Assembly: GCA_947446025.1 (NCBI GenBank)
Contig: CANFEY010000011.1
Location: 18,762 to 82,761 of the forward strand
Direction of reading: 5' to 3'
Source of the DNA: Bryobacterales bacterium
GTDB taxonomy: Bacteria > Acidobacteriota > Terriglobia > Bryobacterales > Bryobacteraceae
Length of the DNA stretch: 64,000 nucleotides
Position 1 is the stretch's first letter; each line of letters starts with the position of its first letter. The translations under genes were made by a program, and so were the position numbers. This document shows positions 8,720-18,021 of this stretch, piece after piece. Below the pieces are notes generated by a model. It was not told the DNA's origin. It did not search any database and saw nothing but the letters and a program-made list of their open reading frames with translations.

Positions 8720-10957
8720 ATGACAACTCAAACTCAACCCTCCCGTCGCGGATTCATCACAGCAGCCACCGGTGGACTCACCCTCAGCTTCCTACTCCCT
8801 GAAATCAATCGTCTTGGCGAACTACAGGCAGCGGTTCCCGGAACCGTGAACACCTGGCTGCAGATCGCCACAGACAACACCATCACCCTCACTATCGGAG
8901 CCTCGGAGATGGGCCAGGGCTCGTTCTCCGCACTCGCGCAAATCCTGGCCGAAGACCTGATGGTGGACTACGCGAAGATCAGGACCGTCCAAGCCCAACC
9001 ATCGGTCACCTCGACCAGACCCGTCGGGGCATCCATCAATACCGTTGGCAGCAGCGTCACCCGCACCAACTTCTGGAAGATGCGCGACGCAGGAGCCATC
9101 GCCCGCGAACTGCTTGTCCAGGCCGCCATGAACCTGAAAGGCGACCAAACGCGCGCCAACTTCATCGCCAGCAACGCCACTGTCAAGCATGTCCCCAGCA
9201 ACACGCTGCTGGCCTACGGCTCCCTGGCTGCCGCGGCCGCCGCGCTGGCTCCGCCCTCCAGCGCGCCGTTGGTGCCGGACAGCCAGTTCCGCCTCATAGG
9301 AAAAACGCAAACCCGCATCGACATTCCGGAGAAGGTGAACGGCAAGGCCAAGTACGGCATCGACATTCGCATCCCCGGAATGGTTTACGCAGTGATTAAG
9401 CACTGCCCCTCCTTCGGCGGCACGTTAGCTTCGCAGCCCACGACGCCACGCGGAATGTTGGCGGTGGTGCCCACGCAAGTCATCGCCGGCACGGGCCGCG
9501 GTACCGAAGTCACTGGCGCCGTGAACGCTGTCGCCGTTGTCGGCCCCAACACTTGGGACACCTGGCAGGCCGTCAAGAGCCTCAACGTCTCCTGGAACCT
9601 TCCCGCCAACGCCGCCAACCTGAACAACGCAAAATTCATGGCCGATGCCGATGCGCTCCTCGCATCCGCCACCCCGTACGTCGCCGGCGGCGCGAACCCT
9701 CCCGGCACCCTCTACACTGTCGAGTCCATGGGCACGCCGGGCACAGCGATTGCCGCGTCGCCCAAGAAGCTCGATGCCACCTACACGCTTCCCTACGTCG
9801 CGCACGCCTGCATGGAAGTGCTCAACTGCACCGTTAACTACGTTCCCGGCATCAGTTGCGAAGTGTGGGCTCCCACTCAATCCGCGAGAGCAGTGCTGCA
9901 ACTGGCGATGCTTATCACCGGCATGGCTGCGAATCAGATTGTAGTCCGCACCACCTACCTGGGCGGCGGCCTGGGCCGCAAAGCGGAAACCGACTTCGTC
10001 AGCCAGGCAATCCAGGTCGCCATGGCCGTGCGAAAACCCGTGATGCTGATGTGGCCCCGCGAGCAGGACTTCACCCGCGACCAATACCGGCCCATGGCCA
10101 AAGTTCACGTCACCGCCGGCCTCGACGCATCCGCCAACATAACCGGCTGGTCGTACCGCAATGTGTCGCCGTCCATCCTGGGCCAACGGGGCTCGGTTCT
10201 CGGACCCAAGGGCGACAGCCAGGGCATCGAGGCCGCCAACGCGCTGCCCTACAACTTCGGCGCGCGCCTAACCGAATGGGTCTCGCATCCCTCGCCCATT
10301 CCCGTGGGCTTCTGGCGTTCGGTGGGCGCGTCCATCAACACCTTCGCGGTGGAGTGCATGATCGACGAACTCGCCGCTGCGGCAGGCATGGACGGCTACA
10401 ATTTCCGCCGCGCCAAACTGACCGACCCGCGCTGGATTCGCGTCCTGGATGAAGCCGCCAAGCTTGGCAACTGGACCAGTCCTGTTTCCTCGGGCCGCGC
10501 ACGCGGCATCGCCATCGGCACCGCCTTCAACAGCATCGTGGCCGAAGTCGTCGAAATCTCCGCCGCCACAGCCACTGGCGTGAAGATCAACCGCGTCTCC
10601 TGCGCCATCGATTGCTACGTAGCCGTGAACCCCGGCGGCATCCAAGCCCAGTTGCAAGGCGGCATCGTCCACGCCATCAACGCCGCACTCTATGGACAGC
10701 AGACCTTCGTGAACGGCGCGGCACAAGCGTCGAATTTCAACAAGAGCCGCATGATCCGCTTGCAGGAGATGCCGCAGATCGACACCTTCATCATCCCCAA
10801 CCCAGGCGCGGCGGATCGCGCGCTGAACATCGGCGGAGCCGGCGAACTCGGCGTGCCCACCTTTGCTCCAGCGCTCGCCAACGCCTATTTCAAACTCACC
10901 GGAAACCGACTGCGCGGCCTGCCCCTGTTCCCGGGCGCAACCATGGGCGGACTCTAG
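8720..10957 (+). CDS. Molybdopterin-binding large subunit, Tat-exported (IorB-like)
   Basis: A protein of 745 residues with a twin-arginine signal (SRRGFITAA, Arg9-Arg10). It has the GASEMGQGSFSALAQIL motif of the xanthine-oxidase fold, RIDIPEKVNGKAKYGIDI at the start of the a/b hammerhead, TYLGGGLGRKAETDF for cofactor binding, and GGAGELGVPTFAPAL near the end with the conserved catalytic Glu region. It hydroxylates an aldehyde or N-heterocycle in the periplasm; the substrate is not evident. AAAGGAGA precedes the ATG. XdhC and MocA-like maturation genes follow directly. Confidence 0.9.
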   Translation: MTTQTQPSRRGFITAATGGLTLSFLLPEINRLGELQAAVPGTVNTWLQIATDNTITLTIGASEMGQGSFSALAQILAEDLMVDYAKIRTVQAQPSVTSTRPVGASINTVGSSVTRTNFWKMRDAGAIARELLVQAAMNLKGDQTRANFIASNATVKHVPSNTLLAYGSLAAAAAALAPPSSAPLVPDSQFRLIGKTQTRIDIPEKVNGKAKYGIDIRIPGMVYAVIKHCPSFGGTLASQPTTPRGMLAVVPTQVIAGTGRGTEVTGAVNAVAVVGPNTWDTWQAVKSLNVSWNLPANAANLNNAKFMADADALLASATPYVAGGANPPGTLYTVESMGTPGTAIAASPKKLDATYTLPYVAHACMEVLNCTVNYVPGISCEVWAPTQSARAVLQLAMLITGMAANQIVVRTTYLGGGLGRKAETDFVSQAIQVAMAVRKPVMLMWPREQDFTRDQYRPMAKVHVTAGLDASANITGWSYRNVSPSILGQRGSVLGPKGDSQGIEAANALPYNFGARLTEWVSHPSPIPVGFWRSVGASINTFAVECMIDELAAAAGMDGYNFRRAKLTDPRWIRVLDEAAKLGNWTSPVSSGRARGIAIGTAFNSIVAEVVEISAATATGVKINRVSCAIDCYVAVNPGGIQAQLQGGIVHAINAALYGQQTFVNGAAQASNFNKSRMIRLQEMPQIDTFIIPNPGAADRALNIGGAGELGVPTFAPALANAYFKLTGNRLRGLPLFPGATMGGL

Positions 10958-10966
10958 GGCGCAGTC

Positions 10967-12058
10967 ATGAACGAACTGCACGCTATTCTCGACACGTGGC
11001 GGACACTCGACGCGGGCAACCGCGACGCGGTGCTCGCCACCGTGGTTCATGTGACAGGCTCGGCCTACCGCCGGCCCGGAGCCCGCATGCTGATCCGGCC
11101 TGACGGCCGACGCATCGGCTCCATCAGCGGCGGTTGCCTCGAAGGCGACGTCTCACGAAAAGCTTGGTGGTTCACCGAAGGCGGCAAGCCCTCCGTGCGC
11201 GTCTACGACACATCGTCTGACGAAGACGCCGTGTGGGAATTCGGCCTCGGCTGCAACGGCGTGATCCACGTCCTGCTGGAGCGCGTCGAAAGCCCGTCCT
11301 GCCGCCAGATGCTCGCCTCACTCGATGAGCGCAAGGAAGCCGTGATCGCCACCGTCGTCCGCACGCACGGCCCGTGCCCCTTCGGCACCGGAGACCGGAT
11401 CACCACCGAAGAGCTGCAGCCCCATATCGAACTCACGCAGCGCGAACGCAAAAGCCGCTTCGTCTTCCTCGAAGACTGCGAGGTCTTCGTCGAATACATC
11501 GCGCCACCGCCTTCGCTGGTGATCTTCGGTGCGGGCCACGACGCGATTCCCGTCGCCGCCTTCGCGAAACAACTCGGCTGGCAAGTCACCGTAGCCGACG
11601 GCCGTCCCGCCTACGCCACCACCGCCCGCTTCCCGCAAGCCGACCGCGTGGTCGTGATGCGCCCCGGCGAGCTACCTCCAATCGACGAAGAGACTCTGGT
11701 GGTCATGATGACCCACAACTATCCACAAGACGGAAAGCTGCTGCCCGGCATCTTGAAGGCGCGCCCCCGTTATCTGGGAATGCTGGGCCCCAAGAAACGC
11801 GCCGAGCGCCTGTTCGCCGAAATCGGCGTCGCGATGAGTTCGGTTAACGTCCACGCTCCCGCCGGACTCGACATCGGATCGGAGTCCGCCGAAGGCATCG
11901 CGCTGTCGATCATCAGTGAAATCCAAGCCGAACTCGCCGGCCGCCCCGGCATGAAGCTGCGCCATCGCCGCGCACCCATTCACGAACCTGCTCTGGAAGC
12001 CGGAGTATCGCGCGAACGCACACTGGAGTCAGAATATGCAAGCTGCGACCACGCCTAA
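10967..12058 (+). CDS. XdhC-family molybdenum cofactor maturation protein
   Basis: It codes for 363 residues. The N-terminal XdhC/CoxI domain (about 5-80) has GSAYRRPGARMLI and GSISGGCLEGDV; the C-terminal Rossmann domain (about 185-330) has LVIFGAGHDAIPVAAFAKQL. XdhC proteins bind sulfurated Moco and load it into xanthine-oxidase-family enzymes. It lies 9 bases after the large subunit and overlaps the next gene by 23 bases, so all four genes form one functional cluster. Confidence 0.9.
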   Translation: MNELHAILDTWRTLDAGNRDAVLATVVHVTGSAYRRPGARMLIRPDGRRIGSISGGCLEGDVSRKAWWFTEGGKPSVRVYDTSSDEDAVWEFGLGCNGVIHVLLERVESPSCRQMLASLDERKEAVIATVVRTHGPCPFGTGDRITTEELQPHIELTQRERKSRFVFLEDCEVFVEYIAPPPSLVIFGAGHDAIPVAAFAKQLGWQVTVADGRPAYATTARFPQADRVVVMRPGELPPIDEETLVVMMTHNYPQDGKLLPGILKARPRYLGMLGPKKRAERLFAEIGVAMSSVNVHAPAGLDIGSESAEGIALSIISEIQAELAGRPGMKLRHRRAPIHEPALEAGVSRERTLESEYASCDHA

Positions 12059-12626
12059 CTTTGGCATCGTAATCCTCGCCGCGGGCGCGTCCACACGCAT
12101 GGGTGAGCCCAAGCAATTGCTCGAATACCGAGGCAAACCTCTGCTGCGCCACGCCGCCGAAATTGCGTTGAAAGCCTGCGAGCGAGTGATCGTAGTGTTG
12201 GGCGCCCGCGCCGCCGAACTTCGCTCCGCACTCGCCGGTCTTCCCGTCACCGTCGCAGAGAACCCGGATTGGGCAGGCGGCATGGGCACCTCCATCCGCG
12301 CCGGCATCGCCGCCGCGGCTCATCTGGACGGCGTCATCCTCACCCTGGCCGACCAGCCCTTGATCACCGCTGAGTTCTTTCTCACCCTAGTGCGGTCACA
12401 CCTGGACTCAGCGCAACCCATCGTCACCTCACAATATGCCGGCACCGTCGGAGTCCCTGTGTTCTTCGCCCGCGAGTACTTTCCGCACCTGCTCGCCCTC
12501 GAACCATCGCAAGGCTGCAAGGGCGTGATCCTGAAGCACTCCGATCACTCGCTGCGCCTCGACTGTCCAGAAGCCGAGATGGACGTCGACACGCCGGCAG
12601 ACTACGCCCGCATGCAGACTGTCTGA
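12036..12626 (+). CDS. MocA-like molybdenum cofactor cytidylyltransferase
   Basis: It has 196 residues with the nucleotidyltransferase signature ILAAGASTRMGEPKQLLEY at the N-terminus and a later LTLADQPLI that supplies the metal-binding Asp. MocA joins CMP to molybdopterin to give the dinucleotide form used by the adjacent hydroxylase. The start ATG lies inside the end of the XdhC gene (23-base overlap). It is the last gene of the cluster; 42 bases separate it from the next. Confidence 0.9.
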   Translation: MQAATTPNFGIVILAAGASTRMGEPKQLLEYRGKPLLRHAAEIALKACERVIVVLGARAAELRSALAGLPVTVAENPDWAGGMGTSIRAGIAAAAHLDGVILTLADQPLITAEFFLTLVRSHLDSAQPIVTSQYAGTVGVPVFFAREYFPHLLALEPSQGCKGVILKHSDHSLRLDCPEAEMDVDTPADYARMQTV

Positions 12627-12668
12627 CCCCGTAGCGCTCTGGCGTCCGTTGTGATTCAATGAGACTCC

Positions 12669-14378
12669 ATGAAGCGCACTGCTGCATTTCTCATTGCCTT
12701 GTCTGCGTGGGCGCAATCGCCGCGCACGGTTACGCCCGTCACCAGCGCCATGCTGGCCAAGCCTGATCCCGCCGACTGGCTGATGTGGCGCGGCACTCTC
12801 AATGGCTGGGGCTACAGCCCGCTGAACCAGATCAACCGCGGCAACGTGGGTAACCTCAAACTCGTGTGGACGCGCGGCATGAACGCGGGGACTCAAGAGG
12901 GAACCCCGTTGGTTCACGATGGCGTGATGTTCCTGCCGAATCCGGGCGACTTGATTCAGTCGCTCGATGCAGCCACCGGCGACCTGCTGTGGGAGTTCAA
13001 GCGCGAGTTCCCCGAAGGCTTCCGCGGCGGCACGGCCAACACCACCCGCACGCTGGCGCTGTGGGGCAAAACCGTCATCGACCTCTCGGCGGACGACTTC
13101 GTTTACGGCGTGGATGTGGAGACCGGCAAGATGGCGTGGGAAACCCGCGTGCTGGACTATCGCGAAGACTCCGGCACGCAATCCGGCGGGCCCATCGTGG
13201 CGGGCGGAAAGATTTTCTCGACGCGAGCGTGCCGCTTCAACAACGCCAGCCCCAACGGCTGCGTCATCACGGCGCATGATGCGACCACTGGCAAAGAACT
13301 GTGGCGCCGCCGCACGATTCCCCGCCCCGGCGAACCGGGCGATGACACATGGGGCAACGTCGCCGAAAAAGACCGCCGCCACGTAGGAGCATGGATGACG
13401 CCGAGCTATGACGCGGAGCTGAACCTGCTCTACGTCGGCACGTCGGTGACCTCGCCGGCTCCGAAATATATGCTCGACGGCAATGACAAGCAGTACCTGT
13501 ATCACAACTCGACGCTGGCGCTCGACGGCAACACGGGCGAGATTAAGTGGCATTACCAGCACGTGGTCGATCACTGGGATCTGGATCATCCCTTCGAGCG
13601 GCTGCTGCTCGACACGGCCGTTGCGCCGGATGCCTCCCAGGTGGCGTGGATCAATCCGAAGATCCGGCCGGGGGAGATGCGCAAGGTGATCACCGGCATT
13701 CCCGGCAAGACCGGCATCGTCTACACACTGGACCGCGCGACGGGCGAGTTCCTGTGGGCGCGGCCGACGGTGATGCAGAACGTGATCTCAAAGATCGACG
13801 GGGCCACCGGCAAAGTCACCGTCAATCCTGACTCCGTGTTCACCGCCGACGGACAAACGCACCTCATCTGCCCGAGCGCGAATGGTGGCAAGGATTTTCC
13901 GGCGGGAGCGTACAGTCCGCAGAGCAACGTGATGTACTACGGCCTGCAGAACCTGTGCTTTGACGTGACCACAAGTGAAAACCACACGACGGCCTACGCG
14001 TTCAGCTCCAAAGGACGCATCAGTCCGGGCACGGAGAACGCGGGCAGCCTGTTCGCGATTTCGGCGGAGACGGGGAAAACGCTTTGGAAATATGACCAGC
14101 GCGCCGGCATGATGTCGAGCGTGGCCACGGGCGGCGGACTGATTTTCACCGGCGATACGGTGGGCCACTTCCGCGCGTTCGACGCGCAGAATGGCAAGAT
14201 CCTGTGGGATGTGAACCTGGGCGCGGAAATCTCGGGCTACCCGGTTTCGTTCGCTGTGAAGGGCAAGCAGTATGTGGCGGTAAGCACGGGCACTTCGTTG
14301 GTGAGCAACGCGGTGAACGGTCTGATCGGCGCGAAGCCGCCCAAGGTGAATGCCGTGTACGTCTTCGCGTTGCCTTAG
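12669..14378 (+). CDS. PQQ-type beta-propeller dehydrogenase, secreted
   Basis: It codes for 569 residues: a short signal peptide (MKRTAAFLIALSAWAQS), then the eight-bladed quinoprotein fold, with WRGTLNGWGYSPLNQINRGN at its start and repeated W-motif blades such as LDAATGDLLWEFKREF and ISAETGKTLWKYDQR. These periplasmic enzymes oxidise alcohols or sugars with PQQ and calcium. There is no C-terminal haem c motif, so electrons must leave to a separate acceptor. The substrate is unknown. A weak TTCAAT 8 bases before the ATG may be a -10. Confidence 0.85.
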   Translation: MKRTAAFLIALSAWAQSPRTVTPVTSAMLAKPDPADWLMWRGTLNGWGYSPLNQINRGNVGNLKLVWTRGMNAGTQEGTPLVHDGVMFLPNPGDLIQSLDAATGDLLWEFKREFPEGFRGGTANTTRTLALWGKTVIDLSADDFVYGVDVETGKMAWETRVLDYREDSGTQSGGPIVAGGKIFSTRACRFNNASPNGCVITAHDATTGKELWRRRTIPRPGEPGDDTWGNVAEKDRRHVGAWMTPSYDAELNLLYVGTSVTSPAPKYMLDGNDKQYLYHNSTLALDGNTGEIKWHYQHVVDHWDLDHPFERLLLDTAVAPDASQVAWINPKIRPGEMRKVITGIPGKTGIVYTLDRATGEFLWARPTVMQNVISKIDGATGKVTVNPDSVFTADGQTHLICPSANGGKDFPAGAYSPQSNVMYYGLQNLCFDVTTSENHTTAYAFSSKGRISPGTENAGSLFAISAETGKTLWKYDQRAGMMSSVATGGGLIFTGDTVGHFRAFDAQNGKILWDVNLGAEISGYPVSFAVKGKQYVAVSTGTSLVSNAVNGLIGAKPPKVNAVYVFALP

Positions 14379-14422
14379 GGTCGGCAGCTTGTCGCCGATT
14401 CGCGCTACCTTAGTCGGAAGTG

Positions 14423-15094
14423 ATGAGACTCCGCTACTGCGCTGTGATCGTTTTCTCGGCGACGCTGTTCGCGCAGCCGCAGTTCCAATACCCGGTGACG
14501 CGGAAGATCGCGGACATTCTGCGCTCCGACGACGCGTTCCGGCCGCTGGCGGCGCAGCTGCGGAGCAACATCGAGGGTACCCTGCGCGGAAAGATCGACG
14601 ACAATTCCGTACGGCGGGAGCTGCTTTCGACGGTGATGATGCTCGATCTGCTCGAACGGAAGAACGACGCGGCGCGCGGGCGGATGGATGAGATTCAGGC
14701 GCTGGAAACAACGCCTGCGGCGAGAGCACTGAGTAATTTGACGGCGCGCGCGATGGTGGATGCTTCGCGGGTGCCTCGGGACTCGGCGGCATATCGCGCG
14801 GCAATTCTCGCGAGCATACGGGGGACGCTGGACGCGCTGCCGTTTGATGCGATTCAGAAAGATGTAAGGGCGCTGAAAGAGAAGCTGGAGTTGCCGGTAC
14901 ATGAGATTCAGCTGGTCGGCCAGCTGAGCGCGGCGCTGGATCCATTGATTGAGAAGAATGGGTCGCTGCCGTCGGGCGTGGTGCATGGGCTGCCGGGCTT
15001 GCGGTTTGGTCTGACGCAGGAACTACCGGTGAGGGCGGTGCTGAGTGAGGCTCTGGGAGCGTATCTGGCTGGCCGGGCGGGTCCGGCGCGGTGA
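14423..15094 (+). CDS. Secreted protein of unknown function
   Basis: A product of 223 residues with a signal peptide (MRLRYCAVIVFSATLFAQ) and a mostly alpha-helical body rich in Arg, Ala and Leu. No family was recognised. A GTG one codon upstream (14420) is an alternative start; the ATG at 14423 is chosen because the signal peptide begins there. The C-terminus (AYLAGRAGPAR) ends 25 bases before the convergent chlorite-dismutase-like gene. The gene could be a shortened form of a longer protein, but nothing in the sequence proves this. Confidence 0.55.
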   Translation: MRLRYCAVIVFSATLFAQPQFQYPVTRKIADILRSDDAFRPLAAQLRSNIEGTLRGKIDDNSVRRELLSTVMMLDLLERKNDAARGRMDEIQALETTPAARALSNLTARAMVDASRVPRDSAAYRAAILASIRGTLDALPFDAIQKDVRALKEKLELPVHEIQLVGQLSAALDPLIEKNGSLPSGVVHGLPGLRFGLTQELPVRAVLSEALGAYLAGRAGPAR

Positions 15095-15119
15095 CGCAAG
15101 CAATCGGCGCGCAGCCGGG

Positions 15120-15671
15120 CTAAGTCAGCTTGGTCATCCAGACTTCCGGTTCCGCCTCCACGTAGGCCCACTCCGGCGTCGCACGCAGCGCCGCCAGCAA
15201 TTCGCGGAAGGTGCCTTCGGATGCGCGGGCGAATTCGAAGTAAGTCAGGAAGTCGTACGGCGACCCAAGATACCGCGCGTGATACAACTTGCGGAAGATG
15301 GTCTCCACGTAGGGCGCTCCGGTGGGCGTGTGGGCAGCGTGGAAGTGCGCCCCGCGCTGGTCCTGCGCCAGCTGCCACCATTCGGCGGTTTTGCGCATTG
15401 GAATTAGAACCGCCGTGGTATCAGCGGAAGGGGGAAGCTCGGTGCGGGAACGGGCCGTCAGATCGGTCCGTTCCTCAAGCGTGGTGTAGTGCAGGTGCTG
15501 GACCACGCCGCGCAATCCGGCGTCCAGCAATGCGCCGCTCTCCACGCGCTGCATCGTGGTTCCGGGCCGGCACAGGTCGCTGCCCACCACGGCGTCCACC
15601 TTGTAGCGGTTCACGCGCGCGTCTGGCGGAAGCGGCGGCACTTCTCCGGCGATGAAGTTAACGTAGAGCAT
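15120..15671 (-). CDS. Chlorite-dismutase-family haem protein (short form)
   Basis: It has 183 residues, the size of the short (clade 2) chlorite dismutases. Family-like stretches are VLIPMRKTAEWWQLAQDQR, IFRKLYHARYLGSPYDFLTY and the terminal ALRATPEWAYVEAEPEVW. His131 (KLYHARY) is in the place expected for the proximal haem ligand. I could not identify the distal Arg of true chlorite-degrading enzymes in DFLTYFEF, so the activity may be a peroxidase-like or unknown one. Its ATG abuts the stop of the upstream ABC ATPase gene, so it is the last gene of the nitrate-type transporter operon. Confidence 0.75.
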   Translation of the reverse strand: MLYVNFIAGEVPPLPPDARVNRYKVDAVVGSDLCRPGTTMQRVESGALLDAGLRGVVQHLHYTTLEERTDLTARSRTELPPSADTTAVLIPMRKTAEWWQLAQDQRGAHFHAAHTPTGAPYVETIFRKLYHARYLGSPYDFLTYFEFARASEGTFRELLAALRATPEWAYVEAEPEVWMTKLT

Positions 15672-16433
15672 TTAGTGTACGAACTGCTTGCTGTGATGTT
15701 CCAGGAAGCCGATAATTTCCTTGCGGATGCGGAAGTATTCCGGATTCTCCATGGCCCAGCGGCGGGAGCGCGGACGCGGAAGATTCACCGGAATGTTGAG
15801 CCCAACGCGCGATTCCGGCCCATCCGTCATCAAAATAATGCGGTCGCACATGTAGATGGCTTCGTCGACGTCGTGCGTGACCATCAGCACCGTCTTCGGC
15901 TCAGTTTCCCACAGATCGAGGACCAGGTCCTGAAGCTCACAGCGGGTGATGGAATCGAGCGCGCCGAAAGGCTCGTCCAGCAACAGGAAGCGCGGCTCCA
16001 GCGATAGCGCCCGTGCAATCGCGACGCGTTGCTGGGTGCCTTGTGATAGCTCCGGCGGATACTGCGCGGCATACTCGCCGACGCCGACCAGTTCCAGATA
16101 CTTGAGAGCCCGCCGCTCTTCGCGGCAAGCCAGCGTGACGTTTGCTAGCGCGGTCATCCACGGCAGCAGGCAGGGCGATTGGAATACAAACGCGCGGTCC
16201 AGGCCCGGCCCGTCGATTTCTTTGCCGTCCACAATCACGCCGCCTTCGGTGCGTTCCTGCAATCCCGCGACGATGGAGAGCACGGTCGATTTGCCGCAGC
16301 CGGAGTGGCCCAGTAGCGCGACAAACTCGCCCGGCTGAAACTCCGCTTGAAAGTCCTTGACTGCGACGTAGGGACCGGTGGGCGTATCGAACACCTTGGT
16401 CAGGGACGAAATCTGCATGACGTTCTGCGGCAT
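15672..16433 (-). CDS. ABC transporter ATPase of the nitrate/taurine type (NrtD-like)
   Basis: The ATPase has 253 residues with Walker A GHSGCGKST, Walker B FLLLDEPFGALDS and a switch His in VTHDVDEA. The signature loop reads LSQGTQQRVAIARAL, departing from the usual LSGG. It belongs to the group that serves nitrate, cyanate, bicarbonate or sulfonate importers. Its ATG follows the upstream ATPase stop without a spacer base. Two separate ATPases in one operon recall NrtC/NrtD, but neither has the extra binding domain of NrtC. Confidence 0.85.
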   Translation of the reverse strand: MPQNVMQISSLTKVFDTPTGPYVAVKDFQAEFQPGEFVALLGHSGCGKSTVLSIVAGLQERTEGGVIVDGKEIDGPGLDRAFVFQSPCLLPWMTALANVTLACREERRALKYLELVGVGEYAAQYPPELSQGTQQRVAIARALSLEPRFLLLDEPFGALDSITRCELQDLVLDLWETEPKTVLMVTHDVDEAIYMCDRIILMTDGPESRVGLNIPVNLPRPRSRRWAMENPEYFRIRKEIIGFLEHHSKQFVH

Positions 16434-17255
16434 TTAGGCCTCCACCGGGACAATCGATTCTCTACGCGGTGCCTTTATCTTGTTGCCCGCGCGGGCATTC
16501 TCTGTGAGGAATTCAGTCACCTGCACGCGGACGCGGACGGCCTCTTCATCGTGCAGCATCAGGTCCGTACTGCGCGGCTTGGGAAGCTTCACCGGGAACG
16601 CGGAACTGAGGCTGGCTGCCGGACCGCGGCCGAGCGCCAGAATCCGGTCTGAGAGCAGAACGGCTTCGTCCACCGAGTTGGTGATCATCAGCACGGTGGC
16701 GCGGGGCTGCTGGGCTTCGCAGAGTTTGATGAGTTCGCCTTGCAGAGTCGCGCGGGTCAAGGCATCCAGCGCGCCGAAGGGTTCGTCGAGAAAGAGCACG
16801 CTGGGCTCCACGGCGAAGGCCCGGGCGATGGCGACACGTTGGCGCATGCCGCCGGAGAGTTGGCTGGGCCGCTTGGCTCCCGCGGCACCCAGCCCCACCA
16901 GTCCCAGATAGCGCTGCGCTTGTTCAGCGACGCGCTGCTTGGGCCATTCCGGGAAGGCGCTTTCCACGGCGAGTTCGACGTTCGCCGCGGCGCTGAGCCA
17001 GGGGAGCAAGGAGTAGTTCTGGAAAACAATGGCGGCTCCGCGGGCGAAGCCTTCCACCGGTTGCCCGCCGATGCGGACTTCACCCTCGCTGCCCGAGATC
17101 AACCCGGAGGCGATCTTGAGCAGCGTAGTTTTGCCGGAGCCAGAGGTGCCGACGATGGAGACGAATTCACCTTCTTCGATGGAGAGATTGACGTTGCGCA
17201 ACACTTCGCGCGCGGCGTAGGTTTTGCCGACGCCGCTGAGTTCGATGAAGGACAT
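16434..17255 (-). CDS. ABC transporter ATPase of the nitrate/taurine type (NrtC-like core)
   Basis: It codes for 273 residues from the ATG at 17255 (MSFIELSGVGKTYAAREVL). Walker A is GTSGSGKTT, the signature LSGGMRQRVAIARA and Walker B VLFLDEPFGALDA. A longer open frame runs upstream but lies inside the permease gene. The C-terminus (about 225-273) is a basic regulatory tail ending VPVEA. The start codon shares one base with the permease stop (TAATG). It energises import together with the ATPase at 15672-16433. Confidence 0.87.
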   Translation of the reverse strand: MSFIELSGVGKTYAAREVLRNVNLSIEEGEFVSIVGTSGSGKTTLLKIASGLISGSEGEVRIGGQPVEGFARGAAIVFQNYSLLPWLSAAANVELAVESAFPEWPKQRVAEQAQRYLGLVGLGAAGAKRPSQLSGGMRQRVAIARAFAVEPSVLFLDEPFGALDALTRATLQGELIKLCEAQQPRATVLMITNSVDEAVLLSDRILALGRGPAASLSSAFPVKLPKPRSTDLMLHDEEAVRVRVQVTEFLTENARAGNKIKAPRRESIVPVEA

Positions 17256-18019
17256 TAGGTCGCCTTGAGCCTCGCTTCCGCCATTCCCATCAGGCGGTCC
17301 AGAAGGAAGCCGACGAGTCCGATGGTCAAAATGCTCAACAGAATGTGCGAATAGATCAAACTGTTGTACTCCTGCCACAGGAAGCCGCCCACGCCAGGGG
17401 TGCCCGTCAACATCTCCGCCGCGACAATAACCAACCACGCCAAGCCCAAGCTGAGCCGGTAGCCCGTGAAAATGTAAGGCAAGGTAGACGGCAGAAGCAC
17501 CTTGGTAAGCGTCTTCCAGCGAGACAACCGCAGGACTTTCGCGACGTTCAAGAAATCCTGCGGGACCGATTGTACTCCCTGCTTCGTGTTGACCACCGTC
17601 GGCCACATGGAACAGAGTGCAATCGCGAAGAGCGCCGCCGGTTCCGATTTCTGAAACAGCACCAGCCCCAGCGGCAGCCAAGCCAGCGGCGAGATCGGAC
17701 GCAGCACCTGGATGACCGGATCAAACATGTTCTGCAGTGCCTTCGAGGTACCCAGCAGGAACCCCAGAGGCGTGCCGATCAGCAGCGCCAGGAAATAGCC
17801 CTTGGCCACGCGCCACAGCGAGTACGAAGCCATGCGCAGGATACCCTGGTCCATTTCACCGCGCTTGGCCCACGGCTCCAAGATGTAGACTTTGCTCTCT
17901 TGCCACGTGCGGATAGGGGAGGGAAGGTCCGTGGCGACGGTGCTCACCGCCGTCCACAGACCAAGCATCAGCGCGACCCCCACAAGGGGGAGTAGTATCG
18001 CATCCGTGATTTTTTTCAT
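17255..18019 (-). CDS. ABC transporter permease (NrtB/SsuC type)
   Basis: It has 254 residues with about six membrane helices and the permease EAA-like loop (LNVAKVLRLSRWKTLTKVLLP), as in binding-protein-dependent importers for nitrate, bicarbonate or taurine. The longer reading frame to 18748 overlaps the binding-protein gene and is rejected; MKKITDAILLPLVGVALML at 18019 is the natural start. It begins 2 bases after the binding-protein stop. Confidence 0.88.
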   Translation of the reverse strand: MKKITDAILLPLVGVALMLGLWTAVSTVATDLPSPIRTWQESKVYILEPWAKRGEMDQGILRMASYSLWRVAKGYFLALLIGTPLGFLLGTSKALQNMFDPVIQVLRPISPLAWLPLGLVLFQKSEPAALFAIALCSMWPTVVNTKQGVQSVPQDFLNVAKVLRLSRWKTLTKVLLPSTLPYIFTGYRLSLGLAWLVIVAAEMLTGTPGVGGFLWQEYNSLIYSHILLSILTIGLVGFLLDRLMGMAEARLKAT

Positions 18020-18021
18020 GG

